From assembly GCA_964464375.1 (NCBI GenBank), contig CAYXFU010000013.1, positions 30,432-94,431 on the forward strand: 64,000 nucleotides of DNA, given 5' to 3'. This DNA is from CAIOZA01 sp964464375 (lineage in GTDB: Bacteria > Bacteroidota > Ignavibacteria > Kapaibacteriales > UBA2268). The first letter of the stretch is position 1; each line of letters begins with the position of its first letter. The notes under the pieces were generated by a model. That model saw nothing but the letters and a program-made list of their open reading frames with translations. It was not told where the DNA came from and ran no database searches. A program made the translations under genes and the position numbers. Positions 1 to 8,961 of this stretch are shown piece by piece.

Positions 1-86
1 TTACAGGTGCTCAGGCTGATATGTATAAAAGGATTCAAACAGCTATAACTGATGCTGCGACTGCTTTGAAATCCTCAGGTAAATAA
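1..86 (+). CDS. C-terminal end of an unidentified protein (partial)
   Basis: An open frame enters from the left edge in frame 3 and stops with TAA at 84-86, giving 27 complete residues rich in Ala, Thr and Lys and ending Ser-Ser-Gly-Lys. The start lies outside the window. The tail looks like an amphipathic helix, but nothing identifies the family. It is convergent with hpnD, whose stop is at 121. Confidence 0.45.
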   Translation, partial: TGAQADMYKRIQTAITDAATALKSSGK

Positions 87-120
87 ATATAAAGAAAGTT
101 TCTAATCAAGGTAAGTTGTT

Positions 121-1023
121 TTATTTTTTCTTCATAGGTCTGATAAACATGATTAATGATAACCACTGTTTTATAGTTATCATTAGTTTATGTGTATTGG
201 ACACTCTGATTTTTTCTCCAAATACTTTGAACTCTAATAGTTCAATTTTATCCAAAAGTCTATAGTATATTTCATCCATGATTCCTGCTGAGAATGTTGT
301 GAGTCTCTCGTCGGGCGATAAACTCTTCCTAGCCTTATGATAGTACTCTCTGGCTCTTTGAGCTTCAAATCGCATTAACTCCACAAAATTATCATTATAA
401 ACTTCATCAATCAATTCCTGCTCGGAGTAACCATATTTCTCCAAATCTTCAAGAGGAAGGTAAATAAAACCTCTATCCTTGTCTTGTTTAATATCACGTA
501 GGATATTGGTAAGCTGAAGAGCGTAACCCAGATTTATAGCATAATTCTTAGTTTCTTCGTACTTATAACCAAATATTTCTATACTAATTAGACCAACAAC
601 ACTTGCAACACTATAGCAATAATCCTTCAAATCATCGAATGTTCTATAACGCTTCTGAATCAAATCTCTGCGGCATCCATCTATGAGGGTAAGAAAGTAT
701 TGCTTAGGTATAGAAAAACGGTGTATGACGGCTATAAAAGGCAAAATAAGAGGGTTATTGATGTTGTGATTGTATATATCATCCAAAACATTTTCCCACC
801 ATGCTAATCTTTCCTGTTTTATTTCAATGACATTTGTTAATGAATTGGGAAGACAATCAACAATATCATCTATATAACTGCAAAAAGCATAAATGGATTT
901 AATCGCATTACGTTCCTCCTTCGGTAGTAATGAAAAAGAAAGGGAAAAGTTCGATTTTTCCACTTTTGGTGGTGCAACCTGTTCAAAATTTGCTAGTTCT
1001 ATATGGGAAATTACATTCAACAT
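121..1023 (-). CDS. hpnD: squalene/phytoene synthase family protein, HpnD-like
   Basis: This is a 300-residue all-helical head-to-head prenyl synthase. The first Asp-rich motif DDIVD is at residues 52-56. The second, LRDIKQDKDRG, lies near 175-185 and is followed by a YLP segment typical of presqualene diphosphate synthase (HpnD). In characterised systems HpnD condenses two farnesyl diphosphates to presqualene diphosphate. The gene follows hpnC with a one-base TAATG stop/start overlap, so the two are translationally coupled. No hpnE-type desaturase follows, because the next gene is convergent. A phytoene synthase role cannot be excluded from sequence alone. The HpnD assignment rests on the pairing with HpnC and on motif style. 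Confidence 0.75.
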   Translation of the reverse strand: MLNVISHIELANFEQVAPPKVEKSNFSLSFSLLPKEERNAIKSIYAFCSYIDDIVDCLPNSLTNVIEIKQERLAWWENVLDDIYNHNINNPLILPFIAVIHRFSIPKQYFLTLIDGCRRDLIQKRYRTFDDLKDYCYSVASVVGLISIEIFGYKYEETKNYAINLGYALQLTNILRDIKQDKDRGFIYLPLEDLEKYGYSEQELIDEVYNDNFVELMRFEAQRAREYYHKARKSLSPDERLTTFSAGIMDEIYYRLLDKIELLEFKVFGEKIRVSNTHKLMITIKQWLSLIMFIRPMKKK

Positions 1024-1928
1024 TATCCAAATATAGTTTTAAGAAATATTTTAAACAAATCTGATTTTAAAAGTTTAGGTCTTTCTACTAAAATTTCAGT
1101 TTTTAAATTCTTAGACTTTTTCAATATCATGCGACCACCAGCCAAAATAGCTCGAATTTCCAGCTTTAAACGTTTATTTCGTAATTCTTTAACAAGGGGT
1201 TCTCCTTTGTCAAATAATTCATTTGTAAGAACATACAATTCATCCAGACAGTTTTGAATTTTTGTACGATTTGTGTTTCCTGATAATTCTTCAATTTGAT
1301 ATTTGATAAGAAAAGATTTGGGTATGTATTCGCGATTATTTCCTAAATCAACTGATAAATCCTGCCAGAAATTTGTTAATTGTAGCCCTGAACAAATAAA
1401 ATCTGAATAAATTCTGGTATTCCTATTGTATTCACCAAAAGTTCTTAGAACTAATTCACCGATTGGATTTGCTGAATAATAACAATATTTCATCAAATCT
1501 TCAAATGTCTCTGGTCTCTGGAAATTAGCATCCATTTTAAAAGCTGTTATTAATTTTTCAAATGGCAATAATGGAAGTGACAATTCTTTGATTGTATTAT
1601 TAAGTGATAGAAAGATAGGATTGGATGAATTTCCAAAATCCCAATTTCCCAAATTACACTGATATTTATCGAGTAAAATAGATTTTTGCTGAGAGGAATA
1701 AGAATAATCCTCATCTGAAATGTCATCAGCAACCCTGGCAAAACAATAAATTGCATATATATGTTTTCTGAATTTTTTGGGAATGAGTATAGATCCAATA
1801 GGAAAATTCTCATAATGGGATAATGACAATCTCTTAGTGAATTTATAAGCATCTTCGATAGAAGTGCATCTAAATTCACCACCATCTGTCTCTGTCAAAT
1901 CAATAATATTTTTTGAATTGTAAAGCAT
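1023..1928 (-). CDS. hpnC: squalene/phytoene synthase family protein, HpnC-like
   Basis: A 301-residue member of the squalene/phytoene synthase superfamily. It has the HpnC hallmark HYENFP at 38-43 and a first Asp motif (ADDISDE, Asp68/69/72). The second motif has the HpnC form NFWQD...D followed by REYIP. In known pathways HpnC turns presqualene diphosphate into hydroxysqualene, so hpnC and hpnD cover the first two of the three HpnCDE steps to squalene. The only ATG (1926-1928) has no Shine-Dalgarno and lies 13 bases after the terminator hairpin of the upstream ppiD-like gene. Expression must therefore depend on read-through or on a promoter inside the hairpin tail. Confidence 0.78.
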   Translation of the reverse strand: MLYNSKNIIDLTETDGGEFRCTSIEDAYKFTKRLSLSHYENFPIGSILIPKKFRKHIYAIYCFARVADDISDEDYSYSSQQKSILLDKYQCNLGNWDFGNSSNPIFLSLNNTIKELSLPLLPFEKLITAFKMDANFQRPETFEDLMKYCYYSANPIGELVLRTFGEYNRNTRIYSDFICSGLQLTNFWQDLSVDLGNNREYIPKSFLIKYQIEELSGNTNRTKIQNCLDELYVLTNELFDKGEPLVKELRNKRLKLEIRAILAGGRMILKKSKNLKTEILVERPKLLKSDLFKIFLKTIFG

Positions 1929-1940
1929 TCTGTACTTATA

Positions 1941-1976
1941 AAAAAGGGGTTCTGAATGCTATCAAAACCCCTTTTA
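1941..1976 (-). terminator. rho-independent terminator after the PpiD-like gene
   Basis: A 10-bp perfect inverted repeat (AAAAGGGGTT at 1942-1951 with its complement at 1966-1975) encloses a 14-base loop. On the minus strand it is followed by a short T-run. It begins 16 bases past the ppiD-like stop, and the hpnC start codon follows after only 13 bases. Confidence 0.75.
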
Positions 1977-1991
1977 AATGTTAAAAATCAA

Positions 1992-4166
1992 TTAAAATTC
2001 ATTGAAGAATTTAGTTCTATGATCCTCAATATCGGAATCTTCTTTCAACTTATTAAACCATTGATAATATCCTCCGGTTTTAAAGTTATTTCTTAATTGT
2101 ACTAAGAACTCACCCATTTGTTTAGAAGAAGTATTGGCATCTGGCACAACCTTATTGTTAACCTGAATTATATAATAGCCTCTCTCGCCTCTGATTGGTT
2201 CACTAATCTGATTTAGGGGAGCCGCAAATACTTTCTCAGTAAAACCAAAGTCTTGTCCCAATCCAGGAACTACTCCATTATTCTTAACACCGGCTGTATT
2301 CTTTACCTGAATTGCTGGATTTGGTGATTGGAAATTTTGAAGATTGCCAACAGATTTTACCTGAGCATACAATTCTTGTGCTTTAATCTTTAATAAATCA
2401 AGTTTTTTAGCATTTAATAGATTGCTTTTAATTTTATCTTTCATATCTTCAAATGGAACAATACCTGCTGTTCTTTGATCTTTAACTTGAACTACTACAA
2501 TTCCATTCTTCTTCATTTCAATTGGTTCAAGAACCTCTCCAATTTTCATTTCGAATGATTTAAGAGCAATAAATTGTGACCCCAGAACTGGTTTTTCTTT
2601 TTCAAAAAATTCTGTTTCACGAGGTGTTTTATTGAAAAATTTAGCAACTGCATCAAAGCTCTCACCATTATCTACTCTGGTTTTCAACTCCTTAGCATCG
2701 CGTCCTAAGCCTTTAATAGTCATTCTCGATATTTCAGGTTTTAGAACAATTTCTGTAAATTTTAGCTCATCAGATTGTTTATCTGTAACTTTTATTATGT
2801 GATAGCCAAATTGAGATTCTACCGGACCAACAATTGAACCTGTTTTAGCGGCAAATGCAGCTTCCTCAAATTCTTTTACCATCATGCCTTTGCCAAAAAA
2901 TCCAACATCTCCTCCATTTTGAGCAGAACCTTTATCAGAGGAATATTTTAATGCAAGTTGAGCAAAATCACCTGTTTTTGTTTCTGCAAAAATCTTTTGA
3001 GCTTCTGCTTTAGCACTATCTTTATTAGCTCCAAAAGGGATTAATATATGGCTTGCTTTAACTACAAAGTTCTCACCAGATCGTCTATCATCAAGTCTAT
3101 AGTAGCATATCCCATCTTGTAACTGAACTGGACCTACTATCTGATTAATTGATAAAGTAGATAGAATTGAAAGCTTCTGTGGCGGAATATCTTTTAGTTG
3201 GGTAAAATCATGTACTGTACCCTTAAATTCCTCAGCTTTTTTTGTGAAACTTTTATTTAAATCCTCTCCGGCGCGTTTTATAAGAGTATCAATTCTTATG
3301 ACAGCTTTTGTTACTACTGCAGAATCGCTAGCAGATGGAATCAATGGGAAAAGAACGTACTTGATTTTTCTCTTTTGTTTTTGGGGCCAGAGTTTCTTAT
3401 ATTTTTCGTAATACGTTTTTATTTCTTCGTCTTTAACTGTAACTGAATTTTCTGCGATTTCTTTAGCATCTAGAAAAATAAAACTCACATCAGCTGTAGA
3501 ATTATCTGCTAAAAATTTCTCTTTTGCATATAGCGGTGAAACGACAGATAATGCTGAGTTGATTGCAGAATTCAAACCATTTCGTAGTTTTTCATCCTTC
3601 AATGCCTTTTCTATCCTGAGTAAATCTGATCTAAATGAATTAACAATTCTTCTTTTTTCTTCCTGTGGAGTATTTTGTGGTAATCTGTTAAAAATTACAT
3701 CAGGATTTCTCATGATTTCACGATAACTCTCCATGTTAAAATTTCCGGTAGAATCTGTAAAAGGTTTTCTTAAAAAATCAGGAGGATTATTGAAGAAAAC
3801 ATCAAGTAGTTCTTCTTGTGTAACAGTTACACCCATTTCGCTTGCAACCTGATTTAATAATTTTTCTTCAAGCATCTCAGACCACACAGATCGCCTAATC
3901 TGTACATCGTCAACTTCTTGTTCGTTGCCTTGAGACTGCATCTGTTTTCTTTGCTGCTCTACTTGTTCTCTTACTTTTTCTTCGAAATCCTTATATAGAA
4001 TTTTCTCTCCATTAACATCAGCAATAGAAGCAGTCTGAAAATTATCACCACTTTTCATCATATTGCTCATGTCAGCATCTGACGCTACCATAAATCCTAC
4101 GAAAATGATTGCAAAAGCCGCCAGAACATATGGGGATGTTCGACGCATTCTTTCCATTGTACCCAT
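1992..4166 (-). CDS. PpiD/SurA-like periplasmic peptidyl-prolyl isomerase
   Basis: A 724-residue membrane-anchored foldase. One N-terminal transmembrane helix (about residues 11-29) is followed by a long SurA/PpiD-type helical chaperone region rich in Lys/Glu. A parvulin domain at about 370-465 contains the ASHIL strand, the YSSDKGS-x-NGGD-x-GFF loop and a GYHIIKV end. A second, degenerate parvulin-like repeat ends near 695. The length and layout match PpiD-type chaperones (usually about 620-700 residues), which help outer-membrane and secreted proteins fold as they leave SecYEG. The ATG at 4166 has AGGAG ten bases upstream; internal Met4 or Met7 are alternatives. It is monocistronic, with a terminator after the stop and a TATTTTTG box about 80 bases upstream. 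Confidence 0.82.
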   Translation of the reverse strand: MGTMERMRRTSPYVLAAFAIIFVGFMVASDADMSNMMKSGDNFQTASIADVNGEKILYKDFEEKVREQVEQQRKQMQSQGNEQEVDDVQIRRSVWSEMLEEKLLNQVASEMGVTVTQEELLDVFFNNPPDFLRKPFTDSTGNFNMESYREIMRNPDVIFNRLPQNTPQEEKRRIVNSFRSDLLRIEKALKDEKLRNGLNSAINSALSVVSPLYAKEKFLADNSTADVSFIFLDAKEIAENSVTVKDEEIKTYYEKYKKLWPQKQKRKIKYVLFPLIPSASDSAVVTKAVIRIDTLIKRAGEDLNKSFTKKAEEFKGTVHDFTQLKDIPPQKLSILSTLSINQIVGPVQLQDGICYYRLDDRRSGENFVVKASHILIPFGANKDSAKAEAQKIFAETKTGDFAQLALKYSSDKGSAQNGGDVGFFGKGMMVKEFEEAAFAAKTGSIVGPVESQFGYHIIKVTDKQSDELKFTEIVLKPEISRMTIKGLGRDAKELKTRVDNGESFDAVAKFFNKTPRETEFFEKEKPVLGSQFIALKSFEMKIGEVLEPIEMKKNGIVVVQVKDQRTAGIVPFEDMKDKIKSNLLNAKKLDLLKIKAQELYAQVKSVGNLQNFQSPNPAIQVKNTAGVKNNGVVPGLGQDFGFTEKVFAAPLNQISEPIRGERGYYIIQVNNKVVPDANTSSKQMGEFLVQLRNNFKTGGYYQWFNKLKEDSDIEDHRTKFFNEF

Positions 4167-4244
4167 TCTTAATTAGCTCCTAACAGATTTATAAATATTT
4201 TTATTTTAAACTTGATTTTGCATAATTGCACTTTGAACAAGATA

Positions 4245-4252
4245 CAAAAATA
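4245..4252 (-). promoter_or_regulatory. candidate promoter -7 box for the PpiD-like gene
   Basis: TATTTTTG on the minus strand matches the TAnnTTTG -7 element known from Bacteroidota. A TTGG lies 19 bases upstream at the -33 position. It would give a leader of about 70 bases. The match is by eye in AT-rich DNA, but the same octamer recurs ahead of six other genes here. Confidence 0.4.
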
Positions 4253-4386
4253 TCCAGTAATTAAGTCATTTCCAATTGATATTTCATTTATTAATTGATA
4301 GATTAGAAATTTGAATCAAATATTAAACTGTAATTACTTATTATTCGTTTTGTTGTTATGAATTTTTATAAAAAGAGCGAAGATTA

Positions 4387-5244
4387 ATGAAAGTTGGAAA
4401 ATTTCAAATAGATGTTGTTGATACAGGTAATTTTGGCTTAGATGGTGGCTCAATGTTTGGTGTTGTGCCAAAAACTATGTGGTCAAAATCTTATCATCCG
4501 GGTGACGATCTTAACCGCATCCCACTTGCTGCAAGACCAATTTTAATCCAATGGGATGAAAAAAAAGTAATGATCGATTCTGGAAATGGAACAAAGTGGA
4601 ATGAGAAAATGACCTCGATCTATAACATTGATTTACATAAATCTGATTTGAATAATGCTTTGAGACCTTTAGGAGTAATTCCTGAAGAAATAACTGATGT
4701 AATTTTTACGCATCTACATTTTGATCATTGCGGTGGAGCTACAAGAATTGAAGAAAATAAATTAGTTCCAACTTTCATAAACGCTAAACACTATGTTCAA
4801 AAAGATCATCTTGCTTGGGCATTGAATCCTCTTGAGAAGGACAGAGCCTCATTTATTCGTGATAACTTCATTCCGATTCTTGAAAATGGAATGATGGAAA
4901 CTGTTGATGGCGAAGGAGATATATATGCTGGAATTAGTGTAATACCTGTTTTCGGACATACTCACTCTATGCAATTAATTAAAATTTCTGATGCAGGTGA
5001 GACTTTGTTATATTGTGCCGATTTATCGCCTACTTCAGCCCACATTCATATACCAGTCGGATTGAGTTTTGATAATCACCCAATAATTACACTTGAAGAA
5101 AAGAAAAAGTTTATACCAATGGCTTGTGATGAAGGTTGGACAATCATCTATGAACACGATGTTTTCAAGCAAGCTTCAAAAATTAGTAAAAATGAAAAAG
5201 GCTATTTTGCTGAAGATGAAATTAAAATTACTATTGCATTATGA
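4387..5244 (+). CDS. metallo-beta-lactamase-fold hydrolase, YtnP/lactonase-like
   Basis: A 285-residue soluble MBL-fold enzyme. The zinc motif THLHFDH is at 108-114 (His109, His111, Asp113, His114). His191 (GHTH), Asp212 (CAD) and His257 (YEHD) complete a two-metal site. The N-terminal arrangement, with a GSMFG segment and an internal DSG strand before the HxHxDH loop, resembles YtnP-type N-acyl-homoserine lactonases and related MBL hydrolases. The substrate is not determined by sequence. There is no signal peptide, so it is cytoplasmic. It is the first gene of a three-gene run: its stop overlaps the next start (ATGA at 5241-5244). It may act on small lactones or esters made by the cell rather than on quorum signals. 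Confidence 0.75.
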   Translation: MKVGKFQIDVVDTGNFGLDGGSMFGVVPKTMWSKSYHPGDDLNRIPLAARPILIQWDEKKVMIDSGNGTKWNEKMTSIYNIDLHKSDLNNALRPLGVIPEEITDVIFTHLHFDHCGGATRIEENKLVPTFINAKHYVQKDHLAWALNPLEKDRASFIRDNFIPILENGMMETVDGEGDIYAGISVIPVFGHTHSMQLIKISDAGETLLYCADLSPTSAHIHIPVGLSFDNHPIITLEEKKKFIPMACDEGWTIIYEHDVFKQASKISKNEKGYFAEDEIKITIAL

Positions 5245-5654
5245 TAGATGAGCAAAACAATTATAAAAAAATTCAGATAGAAAATAGAGATTTTCTTGTT
5301 ATAGCCAGATCTGATGAAATTTATGAAGGTAAAGGCAGACAGTTTTTCTTTGGGGATGAACATGATATGCAGCTTGCTGTGTTTAGAGTAAAGGGTACTT
5401 TGTATTGTGTTAATAATATTTGCCCTCATCGTCATCAGGATCAAATCCATAATGGAATCATTGATGATTTGAATATAGTTTGTCCTGTTCATTATTGGAC
5501 ATATAACCTTCAAACCGGGCAGAACATCAACCAAAAACAAGGAGTAAAAAGCCTGAATTCTTACGAGATTTTTGAACGTGATGGTTTAGTATATCTCGAG
5601 GATCCCAAAATCGACTTACCTAAATGGCGTTCTAATCATACTGAAACACGCTAA
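5241..5654 (+). CDS. Rieske [2Fe-2S] ferredoxin-like protein
   Basis: A 137-residue single-domain Rieske protein. The ligand pairs are Cys61-x-His63 (CPHR) and Cys81-x2-His84 (CPVHYW), separated by 17 residues as in classical Rieske folds. It has no signal sequence or transmembrane helix, so it is a soluble ferredoxin-type carrier like those that serve dioxygenases or NirD-type reductases. The partner is unknown. It is coupled to the MBL gene by the 4-base ATGA overlap, and its stop directly abuts the queG start (TAAATG). That order suggests co-translation of all three. A role in feeding electrons to a neighbouring enzyme is inference only. Confidence 0.85.
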   Translation: MIDEQNNYKKIQIENRDFLVIARSDEIYEGKGRQFFFGDEHDMQLAVFRVKGTLYCVNNICPHRHQDQIHNGIIDDLNIVCPVHYWTYNLQTGQNINQKQGVKSLNSYEIFERDGLVYLEDPKIDLPKWRSNHTETR

Positions 5655-6602
5655 ATGTATCAAAATACTAACAAAAATATAATAAGGCAAAAACTATTAA
5701 CTGGTGGGATTGATCTGGTTGGATTTGCTAAATATGACCTTCTATCTAAGCAAACCGAAAAATATAATCAATGGGTAGAATCTGGATTTCATGCTGACGT
5801 GCATTATTTAGATAAAAATATCGATAAAAGGGAAGATGTTAGATTAATTAAAGAGAATACAAAATCAGTTATTGTAGCAGGCTTAAATTATTACACTGAT
5901 TTTGATTATCCGGAAAATGCATTCAAAATTTCAAGATATGCCTGGGGTACTGATTATCATTTAATTTTTAAAGATAAACTGGAAAAACTAACCGAAGAAT
6001 TAGAATCATCATTACCTGGATCGGAATATAAAATATATGTCGATACCGGTCCCATTCTGGAGAAACAATGGGCAATTTTATCTGGAATAGGATGGCAAGG
6101 GAAAAATTCATTAATATTAAATAGAAAGTTCGGCTCTTGGTTTTTCATTGGAATAATACTCACCAATTTGGATTTAGAATCTGATAAAGCTTCTAAAAAT
6201 TTTTGTGGAAAATGCAGTTTGTGTATCTCAGCTTGTCCTACCAATGCTATTGTTCAACCTGGTGTGCTTGATTCTAGAAAGTGTATAAGTTATTGGAATA
6301 TAGAAGCTAAGTCTAATATTGAAATACCTGAAGAAATTGCAAAAAAAAATCGAAACTGGGCTTTTGGTTGTGATATATGTCAGGATGTATGCCCATGGAA
6401 TAAAAAAGTTCAAATAAGTAATATCCCTGAATTTCAACCTAGAAATAATCAGACTGAATTCATTCCTGATGAAGTATTGAGCATGCAAAACGATTCATTT
6501 AATTCGAGATTTAAAAAATCTCCAATTAAAAGATCCAAACTTGAAGGAATAAAAAGAAATATTGTTGCAATCCAAAATAATAGCAAAATAAGTTCAAGAT
6601 AG
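5655..6602 (+). CDS. queG: epoxyqueuosine reductase QueG
   Basis: A 315-residue cobalamin- and Fe-S-dependent enzyme that reduces epoxyqueuosine to queuosine in tRNA. The catalytic Asp130 lies in the YVDTGP segment. Two [4Fe-4S] clusters are supplied by Cys184/187/190/194 (CGKCSLCISACP) and Cys210/239/242/246 (the last three in CDICQDVCPW). The protein ends soon after the second cluster, so it is the short form without the C-terminal HEAT-repeat domain seen in some QueG proteins. This short form is common and is not a truncation. The ATG abuts the Rieske stop. It is the last gene of the operon; ispH, convergent, ends 14 bases away. Confidence 0.92.
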   Translation: MYQNTNKNIIRQKLLTGGIDLVGFAKYDLLSKQTEKYNQWVESGFHADVHYLDKNIDKREDVRLIKENTKSVIVAGLNYYTDFDYPENAFKISRYAWGTDYHLIFKDKLEKLTEELESSLPGSEYKIYVDTGPILEKQWAILSGIGWQGKNSLILNRKFGSWFFIGIILTNLDLESDKASKNFCGKCSLCISACPTNAIVQPGVLDSRKCISYWNIEAKSNIEIPEEIAKKNRNWAFGCDICQDVCPWNKKVQISNIPEFQPRNNQTEFIPDEVLSMQNDSFNSRFKKSPIKRSKLEGIKRNIVAIQNNSKISSR

Positions 6603-6615
6603 ATTTGATAACTAA

Positions 6616-7500
6616 TTAATTAATCGCTTCAATTTCTTGCTTAACTTGTTCCATATACCACTGTGGTGTGCTTGTTGCGCCTGTTATTCCAACTTTCTCA
6701 GCTCCATTAAACCAGTCTCTGTTAATTTCTTTTATATCTTCTATAAAATATGAATTTGGATTTACAGATTTACAAGTATTGAATAAACCCTTAGCATTTG
6801 AAGAATTGCGTCCTGCAACAAAAATCATAATATCATTACTGAGAGCATACTCTTTTAATTTATCCTCACGTCCATAAACTGCCCTACATAATGTGTCCTT
6901 TGCCACAAAAAAATCCTTAGTATCCTCAATATGGAGAGTATTGGAAATATTCTCTTCAATTGTTGATTTTACTGCATAAAATGTGTCTTTGTCCATGGTA
7001 GTTTGAGAAATGAGAACAGTCTTTTTAGTAAAATCTACAGAACTAATAACTTCTTCAACACTTTTAACAACTATACATTCATCATTACAAACTCCCCTTA
7101 GCCCAATTACTTCTGCATGCTCCTTTTTGCCAAATATAACTATCTGATAACCCTGTTGATGAAATTTAATCACACGATTTTGTAGTGATGTAACCAAGGG
7201 ACAAGTTGCATCGATAATTTCTAAACCTAGTTTTTTTGCAGATTCATAAGTTGAAGGTGGTTCGCCATGAGCTCTGATAAGAATCTTGGAATTTGATGGA
7301 TTAATTTTTGGTAAATCATCGTAGGTTATGGTTTTAAGACCTTTTTTCTCAAGTCTGTCGGTTTCTTTGGGATTATGTATTATCTGTCCTAAAATATAAA
7401 CATTATTATCTTCAATGTTGTTTAGCGTATCTTCAGCTATTTCAACAGTCCGGACTACACCCCAGCAGAATCCTGATGATTGATCTATTGTTACAAACAT
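6616..7500 (-). CDS. ispH: 4-hydroxy-3-methylbut-2-enyl diphosphate reductase IspH (LytB)
   Basis: A 294-residue last enzyme of the MEP pathway, yielding IPP and DMAPP. The three cluster-binding cysteines are Cys12 (GFCWGV), Cys100 (DATCPLV) and Cys205 (KDTLCRA). The active-site His128/Glu130 pair is in EHAEV, and the SQTT motif is at about 165-168. All hallmark residues are present and the length is normal. It sits 55 bases behind cmk in a HAD-cmk-ispH order; cmk-ispH linkage is common in this part of the bacterial tree. Its product feeds the prenyl substrates used by HpnC/HpnD. Confidence 0.95.
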   Translation of the reverse strand: MFVTIDQSSGFCWGVVRTVEIAEDTLNNIEDNNVYILGQIIHNPKETDRLEKKGLKTITYDDLPKINPSNSKILIRAHGEPPSTYESAKKLGLEIIDATCPLVTSLQNRVIKFHQQGYQIVIFGKKEHAEVIGLRGVCNDECIVVKSVEEVISSVDFTKKTVLISQTTMDKDTFYAVKSTIEENISNTLHIEDTKDFFVAKDTLCRAVYGREDKLKEYALSNDIMIFVAGRNSSNAKGLFNTCKSVNPNSYFIEDIKEINRDWFNGAEKVGITGATSTPQWYMEQVKQEIEAIN

Positions 7501-7555
7501 AATTTCTAATTAAATTAATGAAAAATATTAGAAAATAAGACGAATTTACTCCTAA

Positions 7556-8239
7556 TTATAGTTTATTTATATTATTAATGCAATGCAATGCCAAATTGTA
7601 AATTTGATCAGTCTGTTCCTCTATCGTAATGCTTGAGGTATCAATTTCAATAGCTCCATTCGCTTTCCTTAGAGGACTAATTTCTCGGTTGCTGTCATAT
7701 TCATCTCTTTCTAAAAGCAGTTTCTTTATTTCTTTTTCATCAGCCTGCATTCCGGCTAATTTCATCTCAAGAGTTCTTCGTCGTGCTCTTGCTTCAGCAG
7801 AGGCTACCATGAAAATTTTTAAATGAGCATTCGGAAAAACAACTGTTCCAATATCTCGTCCATCCATCACAACAGCTCCTTTTTCTCCTAGCCCTCTTTG
7901 AATTTCTACTAGCTTTTCTCTTACAATTCCATTTGCACTAACAGGGCTTACTAATTTTGTGATTTCAGGAGTTCTTATCAAGTCACTGACATCCTCATCA
8001 TTTAGGTATGTTCTTTGACCTTTTACAGTATTTTCAAGCCTTATGGTTATACTATTCATAAGTCTCCCAAAATCATCGTCATTTAATTTTAAATTTTCTC
8101 TTTGAAATGCCAAAGCAGTTGCTCTATACATAGCTCCGGTATCGATATATATATAACCTAATCTTTTGGCTACTTCACGTGCGGTTGTTGATTTTCCGGA
8201 GCCTGAAGGACCATCAATAGCAATAATAATATTATTCAT
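7556..8239 (-). CDS. cmk: cytidylate kinase
   Basis: A 227-residue (d)CMP kinase. The P-loop GPSGSGKST is at residues 10-18, a DTGAMYR nucleotide-recognition motif follows at about 33-39, and a MDGRDIGT segment lies near the middle. The Arg-rich lid (RARRRTLE) and the CMP-binding insert region are intact. The ATG at 8237-8239 has AAGG about seven bases upstream. The gene starts nine bases after the HAD stop, so the two are co-transcribed, and ispH follows. Confidence 0.95.
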   Translation of the reverse strand: MNNIIIAIDGPSGSGKSTTAREVAKRLGYIYIDTGAMYRATALAFQRENLKLNDDDFGRLMNSITIRLENTVKGQRTYLNDEDVSDLIRTPEITKLVSPVSANGIVREKLVEIQRGLGEKGAVVMDGRDIGTVVFPNAHLKIFMVASAEARARRRTLEMKLAGMQADEKEIKKLLLERDEYDSNREISPLRKANGAIEIDTSSITIEEQTDQIYNLALHCINNINKL

Positions 8240-8247
8240 AATTAACC

Positions 8248-8949
8248 TTAAAAGTGATTGATGATAGTAGAAACTACTTTTTTATAATCGGAAAAATTAT
8301 TAAAAGTATAATTTGGCTGAAAAGAGTTTAATTGATCAATACTAAAATTACCTGTAGCAGTAGAAATTACAGGAATATTATTGTTTCTTGCGCATTCAAT
8401 ATCTTTGGGTGAATCTCCTAAAATTATCGTATTTCTATTATTGAATTGAATATCAAGATATTTTTCATTTGCTCTTTTGATAGCAACTTTTGGTAATAAG
8501 TTTCTATCTGCAAAATCACATCCGAATGAACCGAAGTTAAAGTAATGATCTAGACTTACAGCTTTGAGTTTAGAATATGCATTTGATCTACAGTTACCTG
8601 TCAATAAACCAATGATAACCGATTCATTATTATGAAGTTCTATGATAAGTTCTCTGATTCCCGGCAGAACTTCAAAATTCTCTTCAATACAAAATTTTGA
8701 AAAATGAATATTTAAGTTCATCCAGAACTTTTCAATATTTTTTTCTATAATTCCAAATGGTATATTCAGATTTTCTGAAATAAGCTGTAGAATATTCAAA
8801 TCAGTCATTCCAGAAAAATCAGGGATGCTTGTGTCAGGAACTTCCATAGACAAATATTCTTCCAGAAAATCAATAAATACTTTCTTACCAAGCTTATTAT
8901 TGAATGTAAGAATTGTACCATCTATATCGAATAGAACAAGAATTTTCAT
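8248..8949 (-). CDS. HAD-superfamily phosphatase (phosphoglycolate phosphatase-like)
   Basis: A 233-residue HAD hydrolase. Motif I is FDIDGT (Asp8, Asp10). Motif II Thr/Ser lies in the LLTGN segment near 118, and motif IV in ILGDSPKDIECA, where Gly-Asp binds Mg2+. An alpha-helical C1 cap between motifs I and II is consistent with the Gph/PGP-like branch. The substrate cannot be named. The ATG (8947-8949) has no Shine-Dalgarno and follows the ssb terminator hairpin by only 18 bases, the same arrangement as at hpnC. It is the first gene of HAD-cmk-ispH. Confidence 0.8.
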   Translation of the reverse strand: MKILVLFDIDGTILTFNNKLGKKVFIDFLEEYLSMEVPDTSIPDFSGMTDLNILQLISENLNIPFGIIEKNIEKFWMNLNIHFSKFCIEENFEVLPGIRELIIELHNNESVIIGLLTGNCRSNAYSKLKAVSLDHYFNFGSFGCDFADRNLLPKVAIKRANEKYLDIQFNNRNTIILGDSPKDIECARNNNIPVISTATGNFSIDQLNSFQPNYTFNNFSDYKKVVSTIINHF

Positions 8950-8961
8950 TTTTTAATAATA

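Noticed and set aside
1003..1257. An 84-codon frame antisense to hpnC
   Set aside because: It overlaps the strongly supported hpnC and hpnD genes and has no family features.
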